From Cyanobacteria bacterium T3Sed10_376R1m (GTDB lineage Bacteria; Cyanobacteriota; Cyanobacteriia; Cyanobacteriales; Cyanobacteriaceae), in assembly GCA_003566215.1 (NCBI GenBank), contig PXEJ01000113.1, forward strand, positions 1 to 5,468: a stretch of 5,468 bases of DNA. Reading direction: 5' to 3'. Within the stretch, counting starts at the first letter, position 1; each line of letters begins with the position of its first letter. Below, piece after piece: positions 1 through 5,468 of this stretch. The notes beneath the pieces are model-generated. The model searched no databases, had not been told where the DNA came from, and saw only the letters and a list, made by a program, of their open reading frames with translations. The translations under genes and the position numbers were made by a program.

Positions 1-1
1 A

Positions 2-3000
2 ATAGTAGATCGCTATGGTAGTCTAGAACATTTACCAGTTGTAAGTTTTGTCCACATCGACACAGACAAAGGTGCATCCCAAGTAACAGGATTAAAAACA
101 GGGGATACTTATCATGGTGAAAATATCCTCTTCAAACCTGCTGAAACCATCACCGCTACGATGAATAAACAGGAAATTGACGATTTGAGTAAAGGGCTAG
201 AAAGAAGAAGTGAATATGAAAGACAATCACCCTATGATCATATTGGATCGTGGTTTCCCAAGCAAATATTAAAAGATGTTAAATCCATTGAAAACGGAGC
301 GGGAGCAATTCGCCCTGTGGGAAGATTAGCTTTTTTTCATAATAATGTCAAAATCCAAAAAGCTATCAAAAACGCTGATAACTCTACCGTTGGACACTCT
401 CAAAAATTACTCAATAACAATATCATAGTCGAACCGGGTACTAATATTATCATTGTTGGTTCTCTTTGTGGCGGTACTGGTAGTGGTATATTTATCGATA
501 TGGCTTATAGTCTCAGGGAAATGTATGGCTATGAAATCGATAATGAAATCACGGCTTATTTAGTCATTGCCCCAGAATTATATGGAGATACTCCCAGTGT
601 CAAAGCCAATACCTACGCCGCTTTGAAGGAGTTAAATTATTATACTGCTCAGGGTACAATATTTGAGGCTAATTATGACCCCGTAAATCTTTTTTCAGTC
701 AAAGAAAATCGCCCTCCTTTTGACTTTGTTTATCTAGTAGGGAATCGCACAAATAGTGGTCATAAAATAATCAAAAAAGAAAAGTTATCTCAAGTAATTG
801 CCCATAAAATATTTGCTGATTTTGCTGAAGAAATTTCGACGAATATTAGAGGACATCGAGACAATGTTAAAAAATATTTTAGTGTTTATGATGAACATCC
901 TCGCCCCAATGCTCAAAGATATTTAACTTTTGGATTAGCAAAAATATATTTTCCTCGTGATTTAACCATTGCTATTTGTTTAAATAAATTAAAAATAAAG
1001 TTAATTGAGTTTTGGTTATATGGAGAAGGGCAAAGCCCTGATTCTGTAGAATTATTAGATAGATTTTTATTAAATTGGCAGTCACAAAATGAAGATATTA
1101 AAAATATTTTTCAAGCAAAATTAGAAGCGACTACCCAAGAAAATGATAAAACTTTTAATCAACTTCTCAAAAATTGGCAAACAAAAAAGCAAACAGAAAT
1201 TGATAACTGTCAAAAAGCAGAAGATAGGGAAAGATTTATTGATAAAATGTATAGTGAAATCAAAAGTCAATTTAAAAAGGTACAACCCGGAGAAACAGAA
1301 AATATTAGAGGTTCATGGTTAAGTCAAATTCAAAAAAATAGCCTAAAATTACAAAAACAATTTAGTCAAGATATTATTAACTATCTATCCGATTTACTCG
1401 AACCGTCTAATCCCCATTTTGCCCTTGATAATAGTCGAGGTTGGTTAGAAGCATTATTAACCAAATTAAATGAATATATTAACGAATTAGAAAATATTAA
1501 GCAAAGTGCGATCGCATTTACAACTATCGAAAATATCGAGAAAAAATGGAAAGACTATTGTCAGACATTTGAAGATATTGAAACAGAAAAAAAAGGATTA
1601 TTTGGCAAATTAAACAAAACTAAAAACAAAGAATTTCAAGAAGAAGCAAATCAAGCAATATCAGACATCAACAAATTAATTAAACTTAACTTAAAATTAA
1701 CCTTAACCGATGAAAGTTTAAAAATTGCCACAACCTTAAAACAATTAGCACAACAGCTAAAAACCCAAACCAGTAATTTTTATAATTTACTCCAGGACTT
1801 AGAAAGTTATTATAATCGAAAAGGAGAAGAATTAAGCCAAATTGATGACGATGAAATCAATGGAGAAGCAGTATTTGAACCCAATGATAATGATCAATAT
1901 TATCAAGTGTTATTACCCGAATCAGAAAAAAGAAATTTATTAGTAGAAGTGAGTCATAAAATTAATGAAACTGCCTCCCTACCCCCTTCATTACTTCACT
2001 TCTTTAACGCCGAAAGAGTTATCGAAACAAAAGAATTAAGCCAAACCATTGACATCAATATCGAAACAAAATTTGGTGATAAAAGTTTTGACTTAACCGA
2101 ATCAGTAGTTAATCGTTTTATGCAAAAATATCCTTTTTCTGATGGACAAACTCGCCTTAAACAAATTATAGACGAAGGGGATGTTTTATTACCTTTAAAT
2201 AGCAATGCCCCTTACTTTGTTAATGATGCAGATAAAACTACACAAATCATAGGCTTTAAGCAAACTGATGAGCGAGAAAACAAACAATTTAGAGACTTAA
2301 TCACCCAAGGAATTGGTATTAATTCTGACGTAATAATACCACTACAAAGTAAAAATGAAATAATTATAATCAAAGAATTTGCCGGTTTTCCTCTACGTAT
2401 TGTCAATGGATTAAAAGAATTACGAGAACAATATGATAGACAAAAACACCTCTATGATGGCTACAACTTACACAATGAATCTGAAACTTTTTTCCTTGAT
2501 ATAATTCCCCCAGAAGGGCGAGATATGGAATTATTACAAGATGATTTTTATACCTGTTTAGCCTTCGGTAAAATTCAAAAAAAACCCGACAATCAAAACT
2601 ACTATTTAGAATTAAAAGATGAATTAAGAAATGAATTTTATGACCTACCCTTAAGTCAAGTATGGGAGGAATCTTTAGAAGAAATTAGTCAAAATGAAAC
2701 CGTTAGAGAGTATTTAAGACAAACCGTGCAAACATTAGAGGAAGAATTAGCACAACAACCTTATTTATTTCAAGAAATTTATTATCCTAATCTGATAAAG
2801 TATGTCGATGAATTAGAAACACTGACAGAATATGATATTAATTTTAGTCAGAAAAAATTTGTTTTAGGAGAAAGAGCCGATCGCACTTCCCTCGGCAAAG
2901 ATGGTATATTAAAGAGAATATATGAACGCTTTCTTAAAATTGTCAACGAAACACAAACCAACGACAATATCAGTCAAAAAAACAAACTGTTATCAGAAAA

Positions 3001-3265
3001 TTCTGAGAAAAAACAAAAACTAATAACTCCCGAAAATACTGAAAATAATAAAGTAGAAAATAACAACCAAAATCAAGTTTTAAAAATAGTATCTGTTTCT
3101 GAATTATCGAATGATAAGACTAATCAAATATCCCCAGAAATTGATTCAGACTTCTATCAAAAATGGAAAAATATTACTCCCTCAGAACTACTAGAAATGA
3201 AGAAAGAAGGCATACTAAACACCGATGAAATTAATAAAATAAAAAAATATGTGTTAGGTTTATAA
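2..3265 (+). CDS. Large tubulin/FtsZ-superfamily protein (Tubulin-like, PF13809 type), N-terminus outside window
   Basis: The frame is open from base 2, so the visible protein is 1087 residues and the first strand and P-loop-like glycine motif lie upstream. The ATG at 161 is internal, because the 53 preceding codons carry family-like sequence (GSLEHLP...HIDTD). Further hallmarks are GAGAIRPVGR (near 296-325), the tubulin-type phosphate loop CGGTGSG at 467-487, and a downstream KANTYAALKELNYYT segment. Roughly 1050-1850 is charged, helical and probably coiled-coil. Positions 2387-2437 carry FPLRIVNGLKELREQYD, which fits the conserved C-terminal part of this family. A low-complexity Asn/Gln/Lys/Glu linker (2945-3150) leads to a SHOCT-like tail (3173-3262). 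No signal peptide or membrane segment is visible, so it is probably cytoplasmic. GTP binding and polymerisation are inferred from the superfamily. Published genome-context work on related families proposed a membrane-remodelling system with von Willebrand A proteins. No such partner is visible here. Confidence 0.8.
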   Translation: MVDRYGSLEHLPVVSFVHIDTDKGASQVTGLKTGDTYHGENILFKPAETITATMNKQEIDDLSKGLERRSEYERQSPYDHIGSWFPKQILKDVKSIENGAGAIRPVGRLAFFHNNVKIQKAIKNADNSTVGHSQKLLNNNIIVEPGTNIIIVGSLCGGTGSGIFIDMAYSLREMYGYEIDNEITAYLVIAPELYGDTPSVKANTYAALKELNYYTAQGTIFEANYDPVNLFSVKENRPPFDFVYLVGNRTNSGHKIIKKEKLSQVIAHKIFADFAEEISTNIRGHRDNVKKYFSVYDEHPRPNAQRYLTFGLAKIYFPRDLTIAICLNKLKIKLIEFWLYGEGQSPDSVELLDRFLLNWQSQNEDIKNIFQAKLEATTQENDKTFNQLLKNWQTKKQTEIDNCQKAEDRERFIDKMYSEIKSQFKKVQPGETENIRGSWLSQIQKNSLKLQKQFSQDIINYLSDLLEPSNPHFALDNSRGWLEALLTKLNEYINELENIKQSAIAFTTIENIEKKWKDYCQTFEDIETEKKGLFGKLNKTKNKEFQEEANQAISDINKLIKLNLKLTLTDESLKIATTLKQLAQQLKTQTSNFYNLLQDLESYYNRKGEELSQIDDDEINGEAVFEPNDNDQYYQVLLPESEKRNLLVEVSHKINETASLPPSLLHFFNAERVIETKELSQTIDINIETKFGDKSFDLTESVVNRFMQKYPFSDGQTRLKQIIDEGDVLLPLNSNAPYFVNDADKTTQIIGFKQTDERENKQFRDLITQGIGINSDVIIPLQSKNEIIIIKEFAGFPLRIVNGLKELREQYDRQKHLYDGYNLHNESETFFLDIIPPEGRDMELLQDDFYTCLAFGKIQKKPDNQNYYLELKDELRNEFYDLPLSQVWEESLEEISQNETVREYLRQTVQTLEEELAQQPYLFQEIYYPNLIKYVDELETLTEYDINFSQKKFVLGERADRTSLGKDGILKRIYERFLKIVNETQTNDNISQKNKLLSENSEKKQKLITPENTENNKVENNNQNQVLKIVSVSELSNDKTNQISPEIDSDFYQKWKNITPSELLEMKKEGILNTDEINKIKKYVLGL
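1508..1515. repeat. HIP1 octamer GCGATCGC
   Basis: This is an exact copy of the highly iterated palindrome of cyanobacteria, in the context GTGCGATCGCATTT. It lies within the helical part of the tubulin-like gene. It supports a cyanobacterial origin and long residence of the gene in such a genome. No local function is implied. Confidence 0.85.
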
Positions 3266-3402
3266 CTGTTTAGGATTCCTTGGCACTCAAAACTAGACAA
3301 AACTTTTCTAACAAGAGACTTATAACAATATTAAAGCTTTTTACTCTAAATGCCATGATTTATTGATATTAATGTCTAATTTCGCTCATATCGTAGCTCT
3401 TA
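3266..3402. other. Convergent spacer without a recognisable terminator
   Basis: This A+T-rich spacer lies between the 3' ends of the tubulin-like gene (+) and the small membrane protein (-). I found no strong GC hairpin followed by a T-run on either strand, only the short AAAGCTTT palindrome near 3334-3341, which is too weak to call a terminator. Transcripts may end by another mechanism or overlap. Confidence 0.5.
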
Positions 3403-3768
3403 TTAACGTCTTCCATTAATTCCTTTATTAGAGAGGAAGCTAGATGACTTTTGATGTGCTAACCATGAAGTCAAAGGTTGATGTACTAAAGTTTGATAAC
3501 GGTAAAAATTGAGTGCTTCAAACAAAAAAGCGACAATCCCACAGGCAAAACCAATGGTAAGAATACCCATACTGCCAGAGCCATCACCAAAAACTGTGAG
3601 AAAATTCCATACTTGCTCATAGGCTCTTTGGGCTAACAACCCCAAGGCTGGAATATAAACGCAAAGACTTAAAGATACTAAAATCAATACGCAAATAATC
3701 ACTGGAGTTGCGAAACCAACTAAGGTAGTTAGAATCAGGGAAAATAGGAAAGATAACCACATATTCAT
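3403..3768 (-). CDS. Small multi-pass membrane protein, function unknown
   Basis: The protein is 121 residues and I do not recognise a named family. Residues about 4-46 are almost continuously hydrophobic and probably form two closely spaced membrane helices. Residues about 67-89 form a further helix (MGILTIGFACGIVAFLFEAL). A Gly/Ser-rich turn (GDGSGS, 61-66) separates the two hydrophobic blocks. The C-terminal 30 residues are polar and basic, ending NGRR, which by the positive-inside rule suggests a cytoplasmic tail. No signal peptidase site or catalytic motif is seen. The start is the ATG at 3768-3766, supported by an AAGGAG Shine-Dalgarno sequence nine bases upstream. It is divergent from purU and convergent with the tubulin-like gene, so it is probably monocistronic. 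A strong SD, sensible topology and its own promoter argue that it is a real gene, most likely a conserved cyanobacterial hypothetical. Confidence 0.7.
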   Translation of the reverse strand: MNMWLSFLFSLILTTLVGFATPVIICVLILVSLSLCVYIPALGLLAQRAYEQVWNFLTVFGDGSGSMGILTIGFACGIVAFLFEALNFYRYQTLVHQPLTSWLAHQKSSSFLSNKGINGRR

Positions 3769-3776
3769 AATATCTT

Positions 3777-3790
3777 ACTCCTTCAGGAGT
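3777..3790 (-). promoter_or_regulatory. Shine-Dalgarno of the membrane-protein gene inside a small hairpin
   Basis: Read on the minus strand, ACTCC-TGAA-GGAGT is a perfect 5-bp stem with a four-base loop. The ribosome-binding AAGGAG (3783-3778) takes its AA from the loop and its GGAG from the 3' arm of the stem. It lies nine bases before the ATG. The hairpin could mask the site and modulate translation. The stem is short, so the effect may be weak. Confidence 0.5.
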
Positions 3791-3813
3791 CTGTGAATGG
3801 TAGTTAACAAAAT

Positions 3814-3822
3814 ATAATAGCA
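3814..3822 (-). promoter_or_regulatory. Extended -10 promoter for the membrane-protein gene
   Basis: The minus strand reads TGCTATTAT, an extended -10 (TGn plus a 5/6 match to TATAAT). A weak TTTAAA -35-like hexamer lies about 19 bases upstream. Transcription would start near 3807, giving a leader of about 40 bases that contains the AACTACCATT motif and the SD hairpin. Confidence 0.45.
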
Positions 3823-3888
3823 AGACTATTTATTTTGCTTTAAATAACTATTTTTAGGTTACGCTTTTAATCAACAATTTTCACTAAA

Positions 3889-3917
3889 TTGACAAGAATC
3901 TTAAAATAAGATTAAAT
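3889..3917 (+). promoter_or_regulatory. Candidate sigma-70 promoter toward purU, upstream copy
   Basis: A perfect TTGACA -35 at 3889-3894 is followed after 17 bases by TTAAAT (3912-3917, 4/6 match to TATAAT). The spacing is ideal and the orientation is toward purU. It would give a leader of about 100 bases. Confidence 0.4.
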
Positions 3918-3920
3918 AAC

Positions 3921-3949
3921 TTGACATATATAATTTTTTAGTGTAAAGA
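3921..3949 (+). promoter_or_regulatory. Candidate sigma-70 promoter toward purU, downstream copy
   Basis: A second perfect TTGACA lies at 3921-3926, exactly 32 bases after the first. The base run at 17-base spacing is TAAAGA (3944-3949), a poor -10. The better AT-rich hexamer TATAAA at 3952-3957 is 25 bases away, which is too far. This is weaker than the upstream candidate unless an activator assists. Confidence 0.3.
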
Positions 3950-3960
3950 AATATAAAATT

Positions 3961-4001
3961 ACTTAACAAAGATGACAAGATCTACACTAACACTTAACAA
4001 A
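3961..4001 (+). repeat. 10-bp direct repeat ACTTAACAAA in the purU leader
   Basis: ACTTAACAAA occurs exactly at 3961-3970 and 3992-4001, a period of 31 bases or about three helical turns. A related TTAACAAAA is at 3804-3812. Repeats on one helical face can be operator half-sites, but the A-rich composition makes chance plausible. Confidence 0.35.
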
Positions 4002-4026
4002 AATAAATTAAACTACCATTGACTTT

Positions 4027-4881
4027 ATGACACTAGAAACCGCTACTTTATTAGTATCTTGTCCTGACCAACAGGGTTTGGTTGCCAAAATAGCTAACTT
4101 TATCTATTCTAACGGTGGAAACATCATTCACGCAGATCATCATACGGATTTGGAAGCTGGTTTATTTCTTTCTCGAATTGAATGGCAATTACAAGGATTT
4201 AATTTACCTAAAAATCTTATTGGTGCTGCTTTTAGTGCGATCGCACTTCCCCTTAAAGCCCAATGGAAACTCCACTTTAGCCAGACAATTCCCCGTATAG
4301 CAATTTGGGTAAGCAAACAAGATCATTGTCTCTACGATTTGTTGTGGCGTATCCAAGCCAAAGAATTAAAAGCCGATATAGAATTGATTATTAGCAATCA
4401 CCCCAACTTAGAACCCATAGCCGAACAATTTGGGATCAAATACCATTACTTTCCCATCAACAAAGAAAATAAACAAGACCAAGAAAATAAAGAAATAGAA
4501 CTACTAAAAAATAATAACATTGACCTTGTAGTTTTGGCAAAATATATGCAAGTGTTAAGCCCAAATTTCATCGCTCAATTTCCGAACATAATTAACATTC
4601 ATCACTCATTTTTACCAGCTTTTGTAGGGGCAAAACCTTATCATCAAGCCTACTCAAGAGGGGTTAAAATCATTGGAGCAACAGCTCATTATGTCACCCA
4701 AGATTTAGATGCAGGGCCTATTATCGAGCAAGATGTTGTCAAAATTAGTCATCGTGACACCGTCAAAGATTTAATTAGAAAAGGAAAAGACTTGGAAAGA
4801 GTAGTCCTCGCACGGGGAGTTAGACTACACCTACAACATCGGGTTCTAGTTTACGGAAACAAAACCGTAGTGTTTACTTGA
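4027..4881 (+). CDS. purU: Formyltetrahydrofolate deformylase
   Basis: This enzyme hydrolyses 10-formyltetrahydrofolate to formate and tetrahydrofolate in the cytoplasm. It balances the one-carbon pool and can supply formate for purine synthesis. The product is 284 residues, the usual length. Residues about 6-80 form the ACT regulatory domain (LLVSCPDQQGLVAKIANF, then GGNIIHADHH). Residues about 88-275 form the formyltransferase-fold hydrolase domain. The catalytic triad expected from the GART fold is present: Asn190 and His192 in NIHHSFLPAFVGAKPYH, and Asp228 in DLDAGPI. The C-terminus (HRVLVYGNKTVVF) is typical of the family. The start is ATG 4027; an in-frame TAA at 4009 blocks longer versions and there is no clear SD, which is common in cyanobacteria. 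A Lys/Glu/Asn-rich stretch (146-164) is probably a surface loop. The TGA stop lies in what looks like a transposon end. Confidence 0.95.
   Translation: MTLETATLLVSCPDQQGLVAKIANFIYSNGGNIIHADHHTDLEAGLFLSRIEWQLQGFNLPKNLIGAAFSAIALPLKAQWKLHFSQTIPRIAIWVSKQDHCLYDLLWRIQAKELKADIELIISNHPNLEPIAEQFGIKYHYFPINKENKQDQENKEIELLKNNNIDLVVLAKYMQVLSPNFIAQFPNIINIHHSFLPAFVGAKPYHQAYSRGVKIIGATAHYVTQDLDAGPIIEQDVVKISHRDTVKDLIRKGKDLERVVLARGVRLHLQHRVLVYGNKTVVFT
4237..4244. repeat. HIP1 octamer GCGATCGC
   Basis: This is an exact HIP1 palindrome within the ACT-domain end of purU, in nearly the same flanking context as the first copy (GTGCGATCGCA). It is a marker of cyanobacterial chromosomal DNA. Confidence 0.85.
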
Positions 4882-4884
4882 ACC

Positions 4885-4907
4885 TCCCCTGCCTGAAAGC
4901 GAGGGGA
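4885..4907 (-). repeat. Bulged hairpin of the IS200/IS605-like right end
   Basis: On the minus strand TCCCCT pairs with AGGGGA (six pairs). Inside it a bulged C is followed by GC/GC (two pairs) and a six-base loop TTTCAG. A subterminal hairpin with an unpaired base is the form recognised by TnpA Y1 transposases, and in tnpB elements it also forms the 3' end of the omega RNA. There is no T-run, so it is not an intrinsic terminator. Confidence 0.5.
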
Positions 4908-4925
4908 TTCCCATATAGACCTTAT

Positions 4926-5012
4926 CTAGGCAATAGCCCCCGACAGAACGCCATTACTGTGCTGTTTCATCACGATAGTTCCTACCGCAATATTTTCTAA
5001 ACCTCTATTGGG
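4926..5012 (-). pseudogene. Tail fragment of a tnpB-like reading frame
   Basis: The minus-strand frame ending in TAG at 4928-4926 encodes PNRGLENIAVGTIVMKQ, then a further dozen residues ending SGAIA. It has no start codon or SD of its own. The residues upstream of 5012 are low-complexity Lys/Ile/Phe and look non-coding. Its position just before the hairpin end is where the C-terminus of TnpB would be. I infer a truncated remnant. The identity of the peptide is not certain from about 28 residues. Confidence 0.35.
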
Positions 5013-5033
5013 GTTTAAAACCCCAATTTTTTT
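5007..5033 (+). terminator. Intrinsic terminator downstream of purU
   Basis: ATTGGGG (5007-5013) and CCCCAAT (5021-5027) form a perfect stem around TTTAAAA, whose ends can pair further. A run of seven T follows (5027-5033). It lies 125 bases after the purU stop and is the first good terminator on that strand. Confidence 0.85.
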
Positions 5034-5060
5034 GATAAATTTTCTTACATATTTTTTAAT

Positions 5061-5092
5061 AAAAAAATTCCCCTCTCCAATTAGGAAAGGGG
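5061..5092 (-). terminator. Intrinsic terminator of the porin gene
   Basis: On the minus strand CCCCTTTCC (5092-5084), loop TAATT, and GGAGAGGGG (5078-5070) form a nine-pair stem with one G-U wobble. AATTTTTTT (5069-5061) follows. On the plus strand the wobble becomes a C/A mismatch and no T-run follows directly, so the minus direction is the functional one. It lies 28 bases after the porin stop. Confidence 0.85.
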
Positions 5093-5120
5093 TTATCTAT
5101 ATCAAGTTTTTAAACTTGTC

Positions 5121-5468
5121 TTAGAACGTAAAGGTAGTTCTGATGGTACCAATTAAGCTACGACCATTATTTTGGTCAGTGGTGTTAAGATAAATAATCC
5201 CAGGAGTGATGGAAATATTATCAGTTACAGGGTATTTGTAAAAACCTTCAAGATGGAAAGGTTTTGTACCACCAAGATTATCACTATAGGGTTGAATACC
5301 CGCAAATATACCGAGTACGCTACCTTCTCTGATTACATCTAAGAAGGAAACACCACCACCGTAACTATAAATCTCGTCAGAAGCGCCAGTATCTCTCAAA
5401 CTAACGTCAGTGTAGTTAAAGAAACCACTAACACTAACTCTGGGACTTAAACGAAGAGCAGCCTGGGC
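5121..5468 (-). CDS. OprB/SLH-type cyanobacterial outer-membrane porin, C-terminal part
   Basis: The frame runs through the right edge, so only the last 115 residues are seen. The S-layer-homology domain and most of the barrel expected in this family (normally about 500-600 residues) lie outside. The segment shows alternating polar and aromatic beta-strands (RVSVSGFFNYTDV, EGFYKYPVTDNISITPGIIYL). The motif GIFAGIQPYSDN and the final strand GTIRTTFTF end in Phe, the C-terminal residue recognised by the BAM assembly machinery. Cyanobacterial members (SomA/SomB-like, also annotated 'iron uptake porin') let small or inorganic solutes pass the outer membrane. Which solute cannot be told from this part. 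The TTG at 5399-5397 is an ordinary internal Leu codon, not a start. It has its own terminator and ends convergently with purU. Confidence 0.85.
   Translation of the reverse strand, partial: AQAALRLSPRVSVSGFFNYTDVSLRDTGASDEIYSYGGGVSFLDVIREGSVLGIFAGIQPYSDNLGGTKPFHLEGFYKYPVTDNISITPGIIYLNTTDQNNGRSLIGTIRTTFTF

Larger units (their letters stand above)
3796..4020. repeat. 10-bp inverted repeat framing the divergent intergenic region
   Basis: AATGGTAGTT at 3796-3805 is the exact reverse complement of AACTACCATT at 4011-4020. Read in the direction of transcription, both divergent genes therefore carry AACTACCATT in the leader, 27 bases before the membrane-protein ATG and six bases before the purU ATG. 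It could be a shared regulatory element or coincidence. Confidence 0.4.
4878..5012 (-). mobile_element. Degraded right end of an IS200/IS605-type element
   Basis: Read on the minus strand, the segment has the layout of the 3' end of a tnpB-bearing IS200/IS605 element. First comes a short tnpB-like coding tail with a TAG stop, then about 18 bases, then GGAATCCCC, a GC-rich hairpin with a bulged base, and a terminal GAGGTTCAA. I recall this end layout from many cyanobacterial elements, so the assignment rests on pattern memory and not on a search. No tnpA and no full tnpB are present. The left boundary (near 5012) is uncertain because the intrinsic terminator of purU begins there. A non-autonomous derivative (MITE- or PATE-like) is an alternative. 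Confidence 0.5.

Noticed and set aside
161..163. ATG at 161 as the start of the tubulin-like gene
   Set aside because: The frame is open back to base 2, and the upstream codons encode family-like sequence (GSLEHLP...HIDTD). No SD precedes this ATG.
1996..2406. Two minus-strand open frames (1996-2205 and 2212-2406) opposite the tubulin-like gene
   Set aside because: They lie wholly inside a strongly supported gene, show no family motif and lack a ribosome-binding site. They are antisense shadows.
2877..2884. CCGATCGC as a third HIP1 site
   Set aside because: It differs from GCGATCGC at the first base. It may be a decayed copy, but it does not meet the exact palindrome.
3813..3818. Plus-strand TATAAT as a purU promoter
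   Set aside because: The -10 match is perfect, but there is no -35 or TGn extension and it is over 200 bases from purU. The same bases are better used by the minus-strand extended -10.
3617..3823. Minus-strand open frame overlapping the membrane-protein gene
   Set aside because: It overlaps the better-supported 121-residue frame, runs through its promoter and SD, and encodes no membrane or domain pattern.
3761..4026. NtcA-type site (GTA-N8-TAC) in the divergent intergenic region
   Set aside because: I checked the GTA trinucleotides there and none had TAC at the required spacing.
4115..4300. Plus-strand open frame inside purU
   Set aside because: It is an out-of-frame overlap with the conserved ACT-domain region of purU and has no independent signal.
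4885..4907. GC hairpin right after purU as its intrinsic terminator
   Set aside because: No T-run follows on either strand and the stem is interrupted by a bulge. The hairpin at 5007-5033 fits much better.
5397..5399. TTG at 5399 as the start of a 92-residue gene
   Set aside because: The frame continues to the window edge with porin-like beta-strand sequence, so this is an internal Leu codon.

Overview
The window reads as chromosomal DNA from a low-GC cyanobacterium. Three things point there: two exact HIP1 octamers (GCGATCGC), a PurU of the cyanobacterial kind, and the C-terminal part of an OprB/SLH-type cyanobacterial porin. The strong A+T bias would suit the Geminocystis/Cyanobacterium group, but that placement is only inference.

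Region by region: (1) Positions 2-3265 (+) hold most of one very large gene. It is open through the left edge, so its true start lies outside the window. It encodes a bacterial tubulin/FtsZ-superfamily protein (Pfam 'Tubulin-like' type). A GTPase-like head with a CGGTGSG loop is followed by a long helical region, a C-terminal globular part, a polar linker and a SHOCT-like tail. (2) Positions 3403-3768 (-) hold a small multi-pass membrane protein of unknown function, convergent with the tubulin-like gene. (3) Positions 3769-4026 are a divergent intergenic region. It contains an extended -10 promoter for the membrane protein, two TTGACA-type promoter candidates toward purU, a hairpin over the membrane protein's Shine-Dalgarno sequence, a 10-bp direct repeat, and a 10-bp motif present in both leaders. 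(4) Positions 4027-4881 (+) hold purU, formyltetrahydrofolate deformylase, complete and apparently intact. (5) Positions 4878-5012 look like the degraded right end of an IS200/IS605-type element in minus orientation: a bulged hairpin end plus the tail of a tnpB-like frame. It abuts purU so closely that the purU stop codon lies in the putative element end. (6) Positions 5007-5092 hold two back-to-back intrinsic terminators, one for purU (+) and one for the porin (-). (7) Positions 5121-5468 (-) hold the last 115 residues of an outer-membrane porin, cut by the right edge.

The genes do not form one pathway. purU belongs to one-carbon and purine metabolism, the porin to outer-membrane permeability, and the tubulin-like protein probably to a membrane- or filament-associated system whose other parts would lie to the left. 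The best candidate for little-studied biology is the tubulin-like protein with its SHOCT-like tail.
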